Positions 14,423-26,550 of a stretch of 64,000 nt of DNA are shown piece after piece. The position numbers and the translations under genes are program-made. Below the pieces are notes generated by a model. That model was not told the origin of the DNA and made no database searches. It saw only the letters and a list, made by a program, of their open reading frames with translations. Source of the stretch: Dallia pectoralis (taxonomy: Eukaryota > Chordata > Actinopteri > Esociformes > Umbridae); NCBI GenBank assembly GCA_029465975.1, contig CM055753.1, forward strand, positions 1,618,035 through 1,682,034, in the 5' to 3' direction. Position 1 is the first letter of the stretch; the number at the start of each line of letters is the position of its first letter.

Positions 14423-15318
14423 GCCTGAAGTCTTCTTTGAGAATGTATTGTACTTCAAATAAGGCCCAGGTCAGTCATTCCTAGTCAGTCTGTACAACAG
14501 TAAGAATAAAGAAACATGTGTAAAATGTTAGTGAGTTCCACAAAACAATTTTCCATAGCAATAGATCAAGTGTATATGAATGTGACTATTTTGTTGCAAA
14601 CCAATACAATCTTATTTCAATGAGATGTCACATAATTAAAATAAAGACTAATATCTTAATCACAACCTCTGTAAAATATTGTTGAAAAACATTTTAAAAC
14701 ACATTTTGCAGATTAGTTACCTTGATTTAGCTTAATGATTAGATGTACTGAAATGCATCACAATAGAATAAATGTGCTAGCAAAGAAGGCTTCTGACAAT
14801 ACATGGAATTATACAAACAACAATTATATTATCATTTTAAAGCAGTGATTACAGGGCCACATTCAAACGTTACCTATAATTAATAGGTTTAATGCCTGTC
14901 TTTTCTTCTGCTTTGAAAATATCTAAGGTATCACCAATCCCTCCCAATTAGTTGTTGTGAAACTCCACACTTGAACCGTTCCCCAACTTGGCAAAAATGC
15001 TGTTTGTCAGAGGAGGTGGTTGACAAAGGCTCTAGAATGACGTGCTTAACGTTATTGTGTGGTGCCATGGGGATCCTCAAAGAAGGGCTCTGATTGGATG
15101 GTTGTGAAGTGCTGTGGTTATGAACCAACAGAAATACCTTTAAGAATGTCAGATTAAAATTGTGGCCATACTTCCTCGTTGCTGACAAAAGTATCAGTGT
15201 CATAATTGGTCTATATGTTGAGGAAATGCTGAAGAATAATAATAAATCATTGTTGTATTTATAGACCAAATTCCATTGTGCCAGTTTGTAATGGCAGGAA
15301 CTTACTTTTACATTGAAA

Positions 15319-15405
15319 TGTTGTCATTTAGCAGACACTCGTATCCAGAAAAACCTTCAGGGTCAATTGCCTTGCTCAAGGGCTGGGCGATTTCTCGCCA
15401 TGTCA
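15319..15405 (-). mobile_element. Fragment of a common teleost interspersed repeat
   Basis: ATTTAGCAGACACTCGTATC, then CCAGA, then a TTGCCTTGCTCAAGGGC stretch, follow in the order of a repeat found throughout fish genomes. Its other strand ends in GGATAAGAGCGTCTGCTAAA. The family name is not assigned. It is degenerate and has no coding potential. Confidence 0.7.
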
Positions 15406-15598
15406 ACTGGGTAATTCAGGCTTCATTACATTACCCGAGAGAGAATAAAATGCTACATAGACTTATATTGAGTCTGCATAATATTTCATTAGAATTTCCG
15501 CCAGCATGTTAGACTTATCTGGTCATGTGAGTGCCCACTGAATTGATACTTGATAAAGCTCTTCCCACATGCATAACCACGCTCCGGCTGTATTGTAA

Positions 15599-15691
15599 TG
15601 TGGCGCAAGTTACTTTAAAAGACGCCGTTTCAAGCTATAAATATCTGCAATAAGTAGACATATCTGCAAGTAGACACAACAAAATAATTGT
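15599..15691 (+). repeat. Dispersed repeat, copy 3
   Basis: TGTGGCGCAAGTTACTTTAA matches copy 2 at 14347-14422, and TATCTGCAAGTAGACACAAC matches copies 1 and 2. The ATATCTGCAA stretch is locally duplicated in this copy. Confidence 0.6.
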
Positions 15692-16177
15692 TTTTCAGAA
15701 AATGTTGAGTAAACAAGCTTTTGGAATCAACGAATGTCCAGTTACCGGCCCAGCTCTGAAAAAGTAGGGTAAGCCTATTTCCACAGATCTGCAGTGAACA
15801 CACCATCCTCTGTCTGTCTTCCAGGTCACACACTCAAGCTAAGTAGGGGAACGCTGTCAACACCTCTAGTTTCACTTCAGAGGGTAAGAGACACAGGGAT
15901 GTGAGCCACAATGCTAACCTGTGTCTCTCCCCTTCTCATTTTCTCTCCGTGTGATCTGACCGATAGTTCGATAAGGGAGTTCCCTCTGACAATCTCAACT
16001 GCTGACCGAATCTCTGCTTTGGTTTTATTGAATATGACATGAGCGTCCTGTCCGCAGATGATTGAGCCGGTGTCTTGGGATTCAAGCCATCCCAGTATTG
16101 ATTCCCATGTTCTGCCTCTTCTCCTCAGTACCTGGTCAAGTAAAGAGGCTTTATCTAGCCCAGACCATGGGTTTATA

Positions 16178-16222
16178 CGGGTTACAATGCGGGTTACAAT
16201 GAGGGTTACAACAGGGGTTACA
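16178..16222. repeat. Short GGGTTACAATG tandem repeat, 4 copies
   Basis: Four degenerate copies of GGGTTACAATG with one or two extra bases between them. It looks telomere-like only in its first six bases. Confidence 0.8.
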
Positions 16223-17973
16223 ATGACCAATACCCTGGATTTAAAATAATCTATATTGATTGACGGGCTCTTTGACCCGAGCAGCTTTAAGATCTGTCTG
16301 CTCCGGGTTGCCTTTGACCCCAGAGGCCTGCCTGACCCCTGACCTCATACCCCTGACCCCTGTGCTGCGGCCCCCCGGACATCAGATCCTGCGTCTCCGC
16401 TGTGTTGTCCCTCCCCCCCTCCCTCCTGACTGGCCCCAGAGATCCATTGTCTCCTTTGGCACACATATCTGCCAGTCAACATCAATGTTACAAAGTGGCT
16501 ATATAACTTGTTAATTCAAATGAACATCTGTCCTCTGGGCTCCTGTGTGATCAGACAACCCTTATGGAGGCAAGAGGCCAGTCTGAAACACGGCGTTTGT
16601 TAAGTGTGTGATTTATGTTATTGAACATTTCACTATAATCATTTATTCTGTTTGGTCCTCTTTGCAACGTAGTGTAATTTCTGTGTGCCCCCGAGCCCTA
16701 GGTTTTAGTTTGGTCCTGTCTTGTACACGGCCACAAACAATGACAAGTTAATGTAACCGTGAAGTGCAAATTCACCGGACAGATTTAATTTCCCTTCCAG
16801 TCTAAATTGTCCCGTTGTGTGAGACTGAATAAACATAATGTAGCGGTCTGCAATAATTAAAGAGTGCGTGCTGTAAGGTGCGTGCGTGCGTGCTGTAAGG
16901 TTGCCATGGTTTTCACAGTATTTCCACATTTCCGTCCCATCTGTGTGATAACAGCAGTGTGAGGTCTTACTGGTTCATGCCAGATGGTAGGACCACTTCT
17001 GTTCAGATTTAGCTATAACTCGTGGAGAAATGGCATTCTCATCACTCATTTGGATACTGCTTTTGATAAACTGGCAAAGATTAACTGTCTGCTGGCTGAT
17101 GCCTGGAAATCCCTGCTAAACCGTCCAATAGTTTGTCCTTCTAAAATACGTGAAATTTCACGACGTATTATGCCGTTAATCTAAAGGCAATGTAGTTTTA
17201 GAGCCTCATGAGGAAATGTGTGTCTGCACACAGTGCAACGTCTCTGTGTTGGGAAAGGAGCGGCCATTTTGTTTGTCAGTCCCACAGCAGTCAGTCTCCA
17301 TGGTTGACATGGCCTCTGTTCAGCACCAGTGTCCCTGTAGGAAGTGAAGTGTGTCCGGGCCGACATATGTCCACACTGACCCCCGTCTCTCTCAATTAAT
17401 GCAAGCCTATATGGAGCCAGAACAGAGGCCGTAGCTGTCTGCGCAACTCTGTGTGTGTATGTGTGCAAACGACGATGTGTGTCTAACAGATCACAGGAAC
17501 GCCATGGGTTCCGGCTGGTTCCCTGCGCCTTCCAGGGGGGCGGAGCGAGTAGGAGGCTGCTGGTGAGACTTATTACATCACTGAAATGTCTGGGTTTGTG
17601 TCTGGAGGGATGTAGGGGTGAGGTGTTGACTGGTGTATGTGGAGAATTGAATAACAGACAGATTAACTAAACCAGTTCCCCTGGTCTACCAGGACCCCGG
17701 TTCCCTTGAAATCCTGCGTTACCTTCACCCTGTATTACACACTGACTGGGACTCATAAAAGCACAACGGCCTCTTAACTATTGAACGCACAAAATGAATC
17801 AAAGACACTGGGTCATTTTTATTTTACCATGAGTCCCTCACAATTGCCCACTCCATTCCTCCGAGCCCCGATTATTAGATCCATTTTGTTTCTGCGGATT
17901 AGACAGGCCCACTAGCCCAAAAACAAATAGACCAGCCTGTGGTATTGTCCCTAAATGCCAGATGGGCAGTCCG

Positions 17974-20022
17974 GCCCAGGACGGCAGGCTGAACAGGTCC
18001 ATATTGGGCTCAGTGGGACTGGAGGACGGTAGGCTGAACAGGTCCATATTGGGCTCAGTGGGACTGGAGGACGGTAGGCTGAACAGGTCCATATTGGGCT
18101 CAGTGGGACTGGAGGACGGTAGGCTGAACAGGTCCATATTGGGCTCAGTGGGACTGGAGGGACAGGTCCGCATTGGGCTGGGAACAGGTCCAGGCTATTT
18201 GGGCTCAGTGGGGCGGTAGGACGGCAGGCTGAACAGGTCCATATTGGGCTCAGTGGGGCGGTAGGACTGGATTGGGCTCACGCAGGCTGAACAGGTCCAT
18301 ATTGGGCTCAGTGGGGCGGGAGGACTGGAGGACGGCAGGCTGAACAGGTCCATATTGGGCTCAGTAGGGGCAGGTATTGGGGACTGGAGGACGGCAGGCT
18401 GAACAGGTCCATATTGGGCTCAGTGGGGCGGTAGGACGGCAGGCTGAACAGGTCCATATTGGGCTCAGTTGGGCGGTAGGACTGGAGGAGGGGGCGGTAG
18501 GACGGCAGGCTGAACAGGTCCATATTGGGCTCAGTGTGGCGGTAGGACTGGAGGACGGCAGGCTGAACAGGTCCATATTGGGCTCAGTGGGACTGGAGGA
18601 CGGCAGGCTGAACAGGTCCATATTGGGCTCAGTGGGGCGGTAGGACTGGGAGGACGGCAGGCTGAACAGGTCCATATTGGGCTCAGTGGGGCAGTAGGAC
18701 GGCAGGCTGAACAGGTCCATATTGGGCTCAGTGGGGCGGGGGCGGGAGGACTGGAGGACGGCAGGCTGAACAGGTCCATATTGGGCTCAGTGGGGCGGTA
18801 GGACTGGAGGACGGCAGGCTGAACAGGTCCATATTGGGCTCAGTGGGGCGGTAGGACGCGGTAGGCAGGCTGAACAGGTCCATATTGGGCTCAGTTGGGC
18901 GGTAGGACTGGAGGACGCAGGCTGAACAGGTCCATATTGGGCTCAGTGTGGCGGTAGGACTGGAGGACGGCAGGCTGAGCAGGTCCATATTGGGCTCAGT
19001 GTGGCGGTAGGACTGGAGGACGGCAGGCTGAACAGGTCCATATTGGGCTCAGTGGGGCGGTAGGACTGGAGGACGGCAGGCTGAACAGGTCCATATTGGG
19101 CTCAGTGGGGCGGTAGGACGGCAGGCTGAACAGGTCCATATTGGGCTCAGTTGGGCGGTAGGACTGGAGGACGCAGGCTGAACAGGTCCATATTGGGCTC
19201 AGTGTGGCGGTAGGACTGGAGGACGGCAGGCTGAGCAGGTCCATATTGGGCTCAGTGTGGCGGTAGGACTGGAGGACGGCAGGCTGAACAGGTCCATATT
19301 GGGCTCAGTGGGGCGGTAGGACTGGAGGACGGCAGGACTGAACAGGTCCATATTGGGCTCAGTGGGGCGGTAGGACGGCAGGCTGAACAGGTCCATATTG
19401 GGCTCAGTGGGGCGGTAGGACGGCAGGCTGAACAGGTGCATATTGGGCTCAGTGGGGCGGTAGGACGGCAGGCTGAACAGGTCCATATTGGGCTCAGTGG
19501 GGCGGTAGGACGGCAGGCTGAGCAGGTCCATATTGGGCTCAGTGTGGCGGTAGGACTGGAGGACGGCAGGCTGAACAGGTCCGTATTGGGCTCAGTGGGA
19601 CTGGAGGACGGCAGGCTGAACAGGTCCATATTTGGCTCAGTGGGGCGGTAGGACGGCAGGCTGAACAGGTCCATATTGGGCTCAGTTGGGCGGTAGGACT
19701 GGAGGACGCAGGCTGAACAGGTCCATATTGGGCTCAGTGGGGCGGGAGGACTGGAGGACGGCAGGCTGAACAGGTCCATATTGGGCTCAGTGGGGCGGTA
19801 GGACTGGAGGACGGCAGGCTGAACAGGTCCATATTGGGCTCAGTGGGGCGGTAGGACGGCAGGCTGAACAGGTCCATATTGGGCTCAGTTGGGCGGTAGG
19901 ACTGGAGGACGCAGGCTGAACAGGTCCATATTGGGCTCAGTGTGGCGGTAGGACTGGAGGACGGCAGGCTGAACAGGTCCATATTGGGCTCAGTGGGGCG
20001 GTAGGACTGGAGGACGGCAGCC
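17974..20022. repeat. Minisatellite with 53-bp and about 44-bp unit forms, roughly 40 copies
   Basis: Each unit carries GGCTGAACAGGTCCATATTG followed by GGCTCAGTGG. Longer units add CGGTAGGACTGGA before the GGACGGCA junction; shorter ones lack it. The first copies (to about 18150) are a uniform short form, and long and short forms are mixed after that. Open frames such as EPNMDLFSLPS on the - strand are repeat translations. Confidence 0.98.
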
Positions 20023-20156
20023 TTGACCGCACACAGACTCGACAACATACATTTCATACCGATTAACAAACTCTAATATGAACTCAATTTGATCCATCTA
20101 CTGAAGCCCAAACATAATTTCCTCACCACAGCTGTTCCTCACCACATCTGTACACA

Positions 20157-20195
<39 letters not shown>

Positions 20196-20566
20196 GTGCG
20201 CGCGTGTACTGTGACACACGCCTGCAGTTCGAGCCAAGAGCTCAGTCCTCAGCGTTCGCCATCAGTGCCAGTGTGTGCCGGGCTTGTGAAGGGGGTGACA
20301 GGCCACTCTGAATTGCCTCTCCCTAAAGACTGCCCCTGAAAACCAGTGTTGATACGTAATACATGTTTTTAATTGTTACAAATAATTACTTAATAACAAT
20401 TTGAAACTAATGTTTAGGAAGCATCCCCCCCCGAGCTGGCAGTGTGAACACTAAAGAGATCTCAGCTGCAGCTCACCGGAGATTGGGATATTTATGAGCT
20501 GAGTTATTTGGCGGTGTTCATGTAAGGTAACCCTGTATCCTGACACTCTGTGGTCTGGGCCATTAG

Positions 20567-20697
20567 CTCCAGCCCCTCTCCTCTCCTGGCTCCAGCCCCT
20601 CTCCTGGCTCCAGATCCCTCCCCTCTCCTGGCTCCATATCCCTCCCCTCTCCTGGCTCCAGACCCTCCCCTCTCCTGGCTCCAGACCCTCTACTGCT
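20567..20697. repeat. About 20-bp minisatellite, 6-7 copies
   Basis: Units of CCCTCTCCTGGCTCCAGA and close variants with small length changes. Confidence 0.9.
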
Positions 20698-21254
20698 GCC
20701 AACACTTAACAAAGTATTTCCACCAGCTGGGAACAGAGGCAATGAAGCTCACAGGGCAAACGCGCAGGAGCTACGATGTTTTGTCCTCCTCTCACCTCCT
20801 CTGGTTCTACCACGCTCCTCCGTGTTCAGCCATTGTTCGTGTCATCAAACTAATCAGCACCTCCTACAGCTACTCCGCGGTCAACGTGTCACCTAGTGGG
20901 AACTAGTCCTTATTGGTCATATGCTGGATCAGGAGGCCAGGACAGGCTAGTGGGCTGGGGAGGGAGCCTCTGTGTCCAGGGCCCCGTCACTCATTTCAGT
21001 AGGAGAACCAGAAGGTTGATTTGCCCCAGGGAGGATGCAGGGATGGGGGAAGAGGAGGGACTTTGTTAAAGGGGTGGTGGTGTAGAGTCACTGGTGGTAG
21101 CATGGTTTTTCTGTTTATCCACTATCGAGACTGGCTGCGACTATCTTTCTCTCACATTAATATCCATTTGTTCAGACCTACCGGTCAGCTTTCTTATTGT
21201 GTCTCCTGAGACCTCGGACGTTGTTGTTGTGGTGTGTTGCAATAAACGTTTCTC

Positions 21255-21290
<36 letters not shown>

Positions 21291-21617
21291 ACCTGCAGCT
21301 GTCTACTCTTGTTCTGTAATGATACCATCTCCTGTGTTTGAGGGCTTCAAAGTAATCCCATTCTGTGGTGGTTTGAAACGCACACGGAGACAGAGACATA
21401 CACAATGGCCAGCTGGCAGTGTAGCAGCAAGACAACAACCGTGGTCCATTACACAGGCGACTCTGAGAGACCGGGGGGGAGTGTGTGGGATGGGGAGGTG
21501 GGGGTAACAGGGGCCAGTGAAATACGTGCGGTAAGGACAAGGCAGGTTGGACTGGTTCTCTGTGAGGCTGGCTGGTTTTTATCTAGCAGGGCCGGTTTCC
21601 ATCTCCGGCACACTACC

Positions 21618-21618
<1 letters not shown>

Positions 21619-21666
<48 letters not shown>
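21619..21666. repeat. (GT)n(AT)n compound microsatellite
   Basis: About 16 GT units pass directly into about 8 AT units. A shorter AT run follows at about 21750-21760. Confidence 0.97.
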
Positions 21667-22020
21667 GAGTGGGTTTAAACGGAAAAGAGGAGCTCCGTGT
21701 TAAGTTGCTGAATCAGATGCTATTTAAAGTGCTGTGCCTCACCAGACCATATATATATATCTCATACGAACCGAATACAACTGTGCCAGAGCCATGAGCA
21801 CAATGGATACGTGCGCGCGTCTCCCCAACTCTGTGATGTTTGACTCGACCATTCTCCTCGCTCAGAGGGGGGTAAGGGTTATGGTGATCTCTCCCGGTAG
21901 CGGGTTGAGGAGCGTGTGTGCACACCCACAATGCACTGCACTCAGATCAGTCGGACCCTCTGGGGTTTGGGTCTTCCGCTCTGCATCTGTTCCACCGTAA
22001 TGACCCTCATTGATTTACCG

Positions 22021-22515
22021 ATCACCGCGGGTTGACTCGGGACCGAGGGGTACACGATGCTGCGCTCCTCGAGCCACGAACCCGTTTAGAACGGGACACG
22101 GTTAGCCCTCCATGTGCCGGTCAGAGCTGATATCTGCTCCTAACGCAACACGCTCACACACGCACACGTCCATTACACGGGGCTAGGGGGGGCAGACATC
22201 CTGGACCACTAAACCGGGCTCTTCCATTACACGTTGTAATCCCCTTCAGATTATTGCATATATGGGTCAGATGCATGGAGAGGGAGCGTGTTTAGAAAGC
22301 AGCGCCTTACTGAAGAGTGTCAGCGCCTGTTGTTCTGAACGCAACGCCGGCATCCTCCGACTCTCTCGGCCGGTCGACACGCACGCCGCTCCGTGCGCCC
22401 AGCGGGTTTAACAGTGGGTGTGCCAGTCCTAAACCCACCGGGACTGTATCTGGATGAACGCGGGTACTATTGTTTCTGTCTTCGACCACCGCGGGAGGAA
22501 TAAGAGTATTGTGAT
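22021..22515. promoter_or_regulatory. CpG-dense intronic stretch (possible CpG island)
   Basis: A hand count gives a little over 40 CpG dinucleotides in about 500 bp at roughly 54% GC, an observed/expected ratio near 1. The sequence is not tandemly repeated. That is unusual for intronic vertebrate DNA and is typical of unmethylated promoter or enhancer islands. No TATA box or exon with a clean donor in jarid2 phase was identified, so an alternative promoter is only a possibility. Confidence 0.45.
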
Positions 22516-22633
22516 TTCCCCCCCGACGTCTTTATCCTAATTAGACTGTTTGATTCACTTTGTTCTGCACTGTGAGTTGGCCCCCTGCTGTTAGCTGAGG
22601 GACCTGTCACTACCATTACAGGAGAAGGATCAG

Positions 22634-23072
22634 AGAGTGTGGGGTGGGGGAGAGAGTGTGGGGTGGGGGAGAGAGTGTGGGATGGGGGAGAGAGTGTGGG
22701 ATGGGGGAGAGAGTGTTGGGGGGGGGAGAGTGTGGGATGGGGGGAGAGGGGGAGAGTGGGGGTGGGATGGGGGAGAGAGTGTGGGATGGGGGAGAGAGTG
22801 TGGGATGGGGGAGAGAGTGTGGGGTGGGGGAGAGAGTGTGGGGTGGGGGAGAGAGTGTTGGGGGGGGAGATTGGGGGGTGGAGGGGATGGGGGAGAGAGT
22901 GTGGGATGGGGGAGAGAGTGTGGGGTGGGGGAGAGAGTGTGGGGGGGGAGAGAGTGTTGGGGGAGAGAGTGTGGGGAATGGGGTGGGGGGAGATGGGGGG
23001 GGGAGAGAGTGTGGGGAGGGGGGGAGAGAGTGTGGGGAGTGGGGCGGAAAGTGTGGGGTGGGTTGGGGGGAG
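22634..23072. repeat. About 20-bp G-rich minisatellite, roughly 20 copies
   Basis: Units of GAGAGAGTGTGGGATGGGGG and GAGAGAGTGTGGGGTGGGGG, with irregular insertions. The + strand is almost free of C and has runs of three to seven G in every unit. Confidence 0.97.
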
Positions 23073-23785
23073 AGGAATACTCTTGGTAGTAGTTACAGTA
23101 ATTGCACAACAGAGGGGGTATTACTATACTATACATTATTCAGGGATTGACTGGATTACATATGAAATGCTCTTTTGTATTGTTCCATTTTAATAAACTA
23201 TTTTGTTTAAATCTGTGGAAATTAATTTAAATGGCTGTTATTGTTCGTAGAATAATTGTTTGTTTGCACATGTTTACCAGGACATCTGTTATAATGTCCT
23301 TTAATGAATAACAATTATGATAGTGTCTGGAAATGTTCTGGGACCATGTGGTGATTGGTTTATTATAATGAAATACATTTTAAATGCCTTCAATATAACA
23401 TAAACATCCCCTGTTAAACATCTTTGAGTTACTTTCAAACCTAGAATTTAAGGTGATATTGGGTATTATTCGCATTAAAATGTTTCGTATTGTTTGACGA
23501 CAGAGTATTCATATCACTGACACCTTATGCAAAATTCTGTTGAAATTACACTTCCATTTTGGTGTGGCCAATCAGAACATTTCAATCTGACCCCAACCTT
23601 GACAGAAAGGACGGGAAGAGAGAGCGAGAGAGAGAAAAAGGACTGTACCATCTGTTCCTTCTTATCTGCTTGATTTGGCTTTTGTAAACAGAGCTCCATG
23701 GTGGGCTAGATCTCACTGAGGAGAGACCACTCATCCACTCATCAGGCTGCATAAGTGAACGCTGACACGCTAAAACATGGCTAAA
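23073..23785. other. Intronic AT-rich sequence, no feature seen
   Basis: No gene, repeat or transposon end recognised. Confidence 0.5.
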
Positions 23786-23875
23786 TAACGCCCCGCCCAC
23801 CATGTCAACGCCCCGCCCACCATGTCAACGCCCCGCCCACCATGTCAATGCCACACCCACCATGTCAATGAACGA
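23786..23875. repeat. 20-bp repeat carrying GC boxes, about 4-5 copies
   Basis: Three near-perfect copies of AACGCCCCGCCCACCATGTC and one or two degenerate ones. Each good copy contains CCCCGCCC, a canonical Sp1/KLF-type GC box. Confidence 0.9.
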
Positions 23876-23917
23876 CCCACCCAGCCTGTCCCGTTAACCG
23901 ACCTGTAGTTGATCGTA

Positions 23918-25032
23918 TTGGTATGTGAGCCTGCCTGTGCTAAGAAGTATTAGTATATTAGCCCGCCTGTAGCTAGGTAGTATTAGTTTGTTAGCCTGCC
24001 TGTAGCCTGGTAGTATTAGTTTGTTAGCCTGCCTGTAGCTAGGAGGTATTAGTATGTTAGCCTGGCTGTTGCTAGGAAGTATTAGTTTGTTAGCCTGCCT
24101 GTAGCTAGAAAGTATTAGTTTGTTAGCCTGCCTGTAGCTAGAAAGTATTAGTATGTTAGCCTGCCTGTAGCGAGAAAGTATTAGTATGTTAGCCTGCCTG
24201 TAGCTAGGAAGTATTAGTATGTTAGCCTGCCTGTAACTAGGAAGTATTAGTATGTTAGCCTGCCTGTAGCTAGGAAGTATTATTATGTTAGCCTGCCTGT
24301 AGTTGGTCGTATTGGTATGTAAGCCTGCTTGTATTTTGTCATATTGGTTTGCCTGCCTGTAGCTAGGTCATATTAGTATGTTGTCCTGCCTGAACCTTGG
24401 TGGTATGCGTATGTTACCCTCTCTGTAGCAAGTTTGTATTAGTATGTTACCCTGCCTGTAGCTGGGTTGTATTAGTGTAGTAGCCTGCCTGTAGCTGGGT
24501 CGTATTAGTGTAGTAGCCTGCCTGTAGCTGGGTCGTATTAGTGTGGTAGCCTGCCTGTAGCTGGGTTTTATTAGTGTAGTAGCCTGCCTGTAGCTGGGTT
24601 GTATTAGTGTAGTAGCCTGCCTGTAGCTGGGTTGTATTAGTGTAGTAGCCTGCCTGTAGCTGGGTTGTATTAGTGTAGTAGCCTGCCTGTAGCTGGGTCG
24701 TAGTAGTGTGGTAGCCTGCCTGTAGCTGGGTCGTATTAGTGTGGTAGCCTGCCTGTAGCTGGGTCGTATTAGTGTAGTAGCCTGCCTGTAGCTGGGTCGT
24801 ATTAGTGTAGTAGCCTGCCTGTAGCTAGCCTGCCTGTAGCTGGGTTGTATTAGTGTGGTAGCCTGCCTGTAGCTGGGTCGTATTAGTGTGGTAGCCTGCC
24901 TGTAGCTGGGTCGTATTAGTGTAGTAGCCTGCCTGTAGCTGGGTTGTATTAGTGTAGTAGCCTGCCTGTAGCTGGGTTGTATTAGTGTGGTAGCCTGCCT
25001 GTAGCTGGGTCGTATTAGTGTGGTAGTCTGTA
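23918..25032. repeat. 30-bp minisatellite, about 36 copies
   Basis: The unit contains AGCCTGCCTGTAGCTGGGT followed by a GTATTAGTGTAGT-type end. The first third has divergent units (TTAGCCTGCCTGTAGCTAGG), and from about 24430 the array is much more homogeneous. Confidence 0.98.
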
Positions 25033-25917
25033 TGCAGGCAGTATGTGTTCTTATTCATGATATCAGAGTCTGTGGGATCCAGACTGTTTCCGCTTAATCA
25101 CAATCAGAGCCCGGAGAAGTAATAAGGCCCCTCCCCCCCACGCTCCGGTCACTTCCTGACCACACACACACACACACACACACACCATGCTGTTATGAAT
25201 AACATGTGTTTTTCCTTTTTTTTCTGGGAATCACTGGTTTTCAGGGCACAGTCATCCTGGTTGATTAGGCATTTATTGGTCCAGCCAGGACACTGGAACC
25301 TTCTCGTAACAACTAGAACCACCCCACTTCCCCTTAAAATGTTCCATGAACCTGCTCTATTTTAAAAGTATTTTTTTTCCTGCACTGGTTTATTATGGGT
25401 CTTGATAGCACTTCATGGTGGACAGGGATGCCAGTGGCAGTCTCAAATGAAAATGCTCCACTAGCTTTGGCTCTCTGCTGGGTTTTAAATGGCCGTGTGA
25501 GCCTGTCCGTCTCGGATTAACTGAGCGTTTTCTCCGGGTGTTTGTCGGGTCGGCTGCTCGGTGCCAGAGTTGGGCTCTGCCCTGGGGAGGAGACGGACAG
25601 ACTGATAGACTGAACCATGGCTGGTACACACAGAGCCTTCTGTGTGTACTTCAGAAGACTTCTGGTGCAAATGGCAGTGCTGTGGGTCTTAGATGGCTAA
25701 TGGGCATGCAGGAGTTCAGAGGAGGGCCTTACGGATGAATCCCTATAGATAGCCTGAGGCCCGGGCATTCCCATGTGCTGAGGAAGAGGTGTAATGGAGA
25801 CCCTCAGGAACTGGTTAAACCTCTGGGTAGCTTTACCAGCCTCAGGAGCTCTCTCTGCTCTGGCCCAGACTTAGCGCAGCACTTCTGGTATGACTTGCTG
25901 CACTGGCTGGAAGCTGT
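25033..25917. other. Intronic sequence, no gene recognised
   Basis: Contains a (CA)n tract at 25160-25184 and ordinary sequence. Short open frames show no homology that I recognise. Confidence 0.5.
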
Positions 25918-26378
25918 CTGACTGGGAGCAGAATGTCTGACTGACTGGCTGGGATCTGTCTGTCTGACTGACTGGCTGGGATCTGTCTGACTGACTGGCT
26001 GGGATCTGTCTGTCTGACTGGCTGGGATCTGTCTGTCTGACTGACTGGCTGGGATCTGTCTGTCTGACTGGCTGGGATCTGTCTGTCTGACTGGCTGGGA
26101 TCTGTCTGTCTGACTGAGAGCTGAATGTCTGTCTGACTGACTGGCTGGGATCTGTCTGTCTGACTGGCTGGGATCTGTCTGTCTGACTGACTGGCTGGGA
26201 TCTGTCTGTCTGACTGGCTGGGATCTGTCTGTCTGACTGGCTGGGATCTGTCTGTCTGACTGACTGGCTGGGATCTGTCTGTCTGACTGACTGGCTGGGA
26301 TCTGTCTGACTGACTGGCTGGGATCTGTCTGTCTGACTGGCTGGGATCTGTCTGTCTGACTGAGAGCTGAATGTCTGT
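25918..26378. repeat. About 23-bp minisatellite, roughly 20 copies
   Basis: Units of CTGACTGGCTGGGATCTGTC with zero to two extra CTGT or CTGA tetranucleotides, so length varies by four. A GAGAGCTGAATGTCTGTCTG variant recurs twice (about 26117 and 26362), which suggests a higher-order block duplication. Confidence 0.97.
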
Positions 26379-26550
26379 CTCAGCCAAACACTCCAATAGA
26401 CTGCTGCAGTGTTCCTGAACTGTAGTTCTTTGTGACCCGGGTCTTAATGAGATCCTGCAGGCTTTTACCCCCCATTTTTCCTAAAGCAGCGTGTCAGTAT
26501 ATCACTTAGCTTGTGAATAACTGACATTATTGTAAAGAGAATAGTAGCAA

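Larger units (their letters stand above)
11293..17973. other. Long intronic stretch, mostly unremarkable
   Basis: No gene is recognised in these 6.7 kb. It holds a pyrimidine-rich CTCCTCTTC stretch (13935-14040), an AT-rich part (about 14480-15280), two copies of a short dispersed repeat and a SINE-type fragment (listed separately). A short GGGTTACAATG repeat lies at 16178-16222. Non-repetitive, moderately GC-balanced parts near 12500-13900 could contain conserved regulatory elements, but sequence alone does not show it. Confidence 0.45.
20023..22633. other. Intronic sequence with microsatellites and a CpG-dense end
   Basis: Contains (CA)n at 20158-20194, a CTCTCCTGGCTCCAG repeat at 20567-20697, (GT)n at 21257-21288, and (GT)n(AT)n at 21619-21666. 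No gene is recognised. The last 500-600 bp are CpG-dense and listed separately. Confidence 0.6.

Noticed and set aside
16178..16222. Interstitial telomere-like repeat (GGGTTA words)
   Set aside because: Only four copies, with a 12-13 bp period rather than six. It is not TTAGGG.
17838..20069. Many EPNMDLFSLPS and TEPNMDLFS frames on the - strand
   Set aside because: Minisatellite translation. Frames break whenever the unit length changes, as expected for non-coding repeat.
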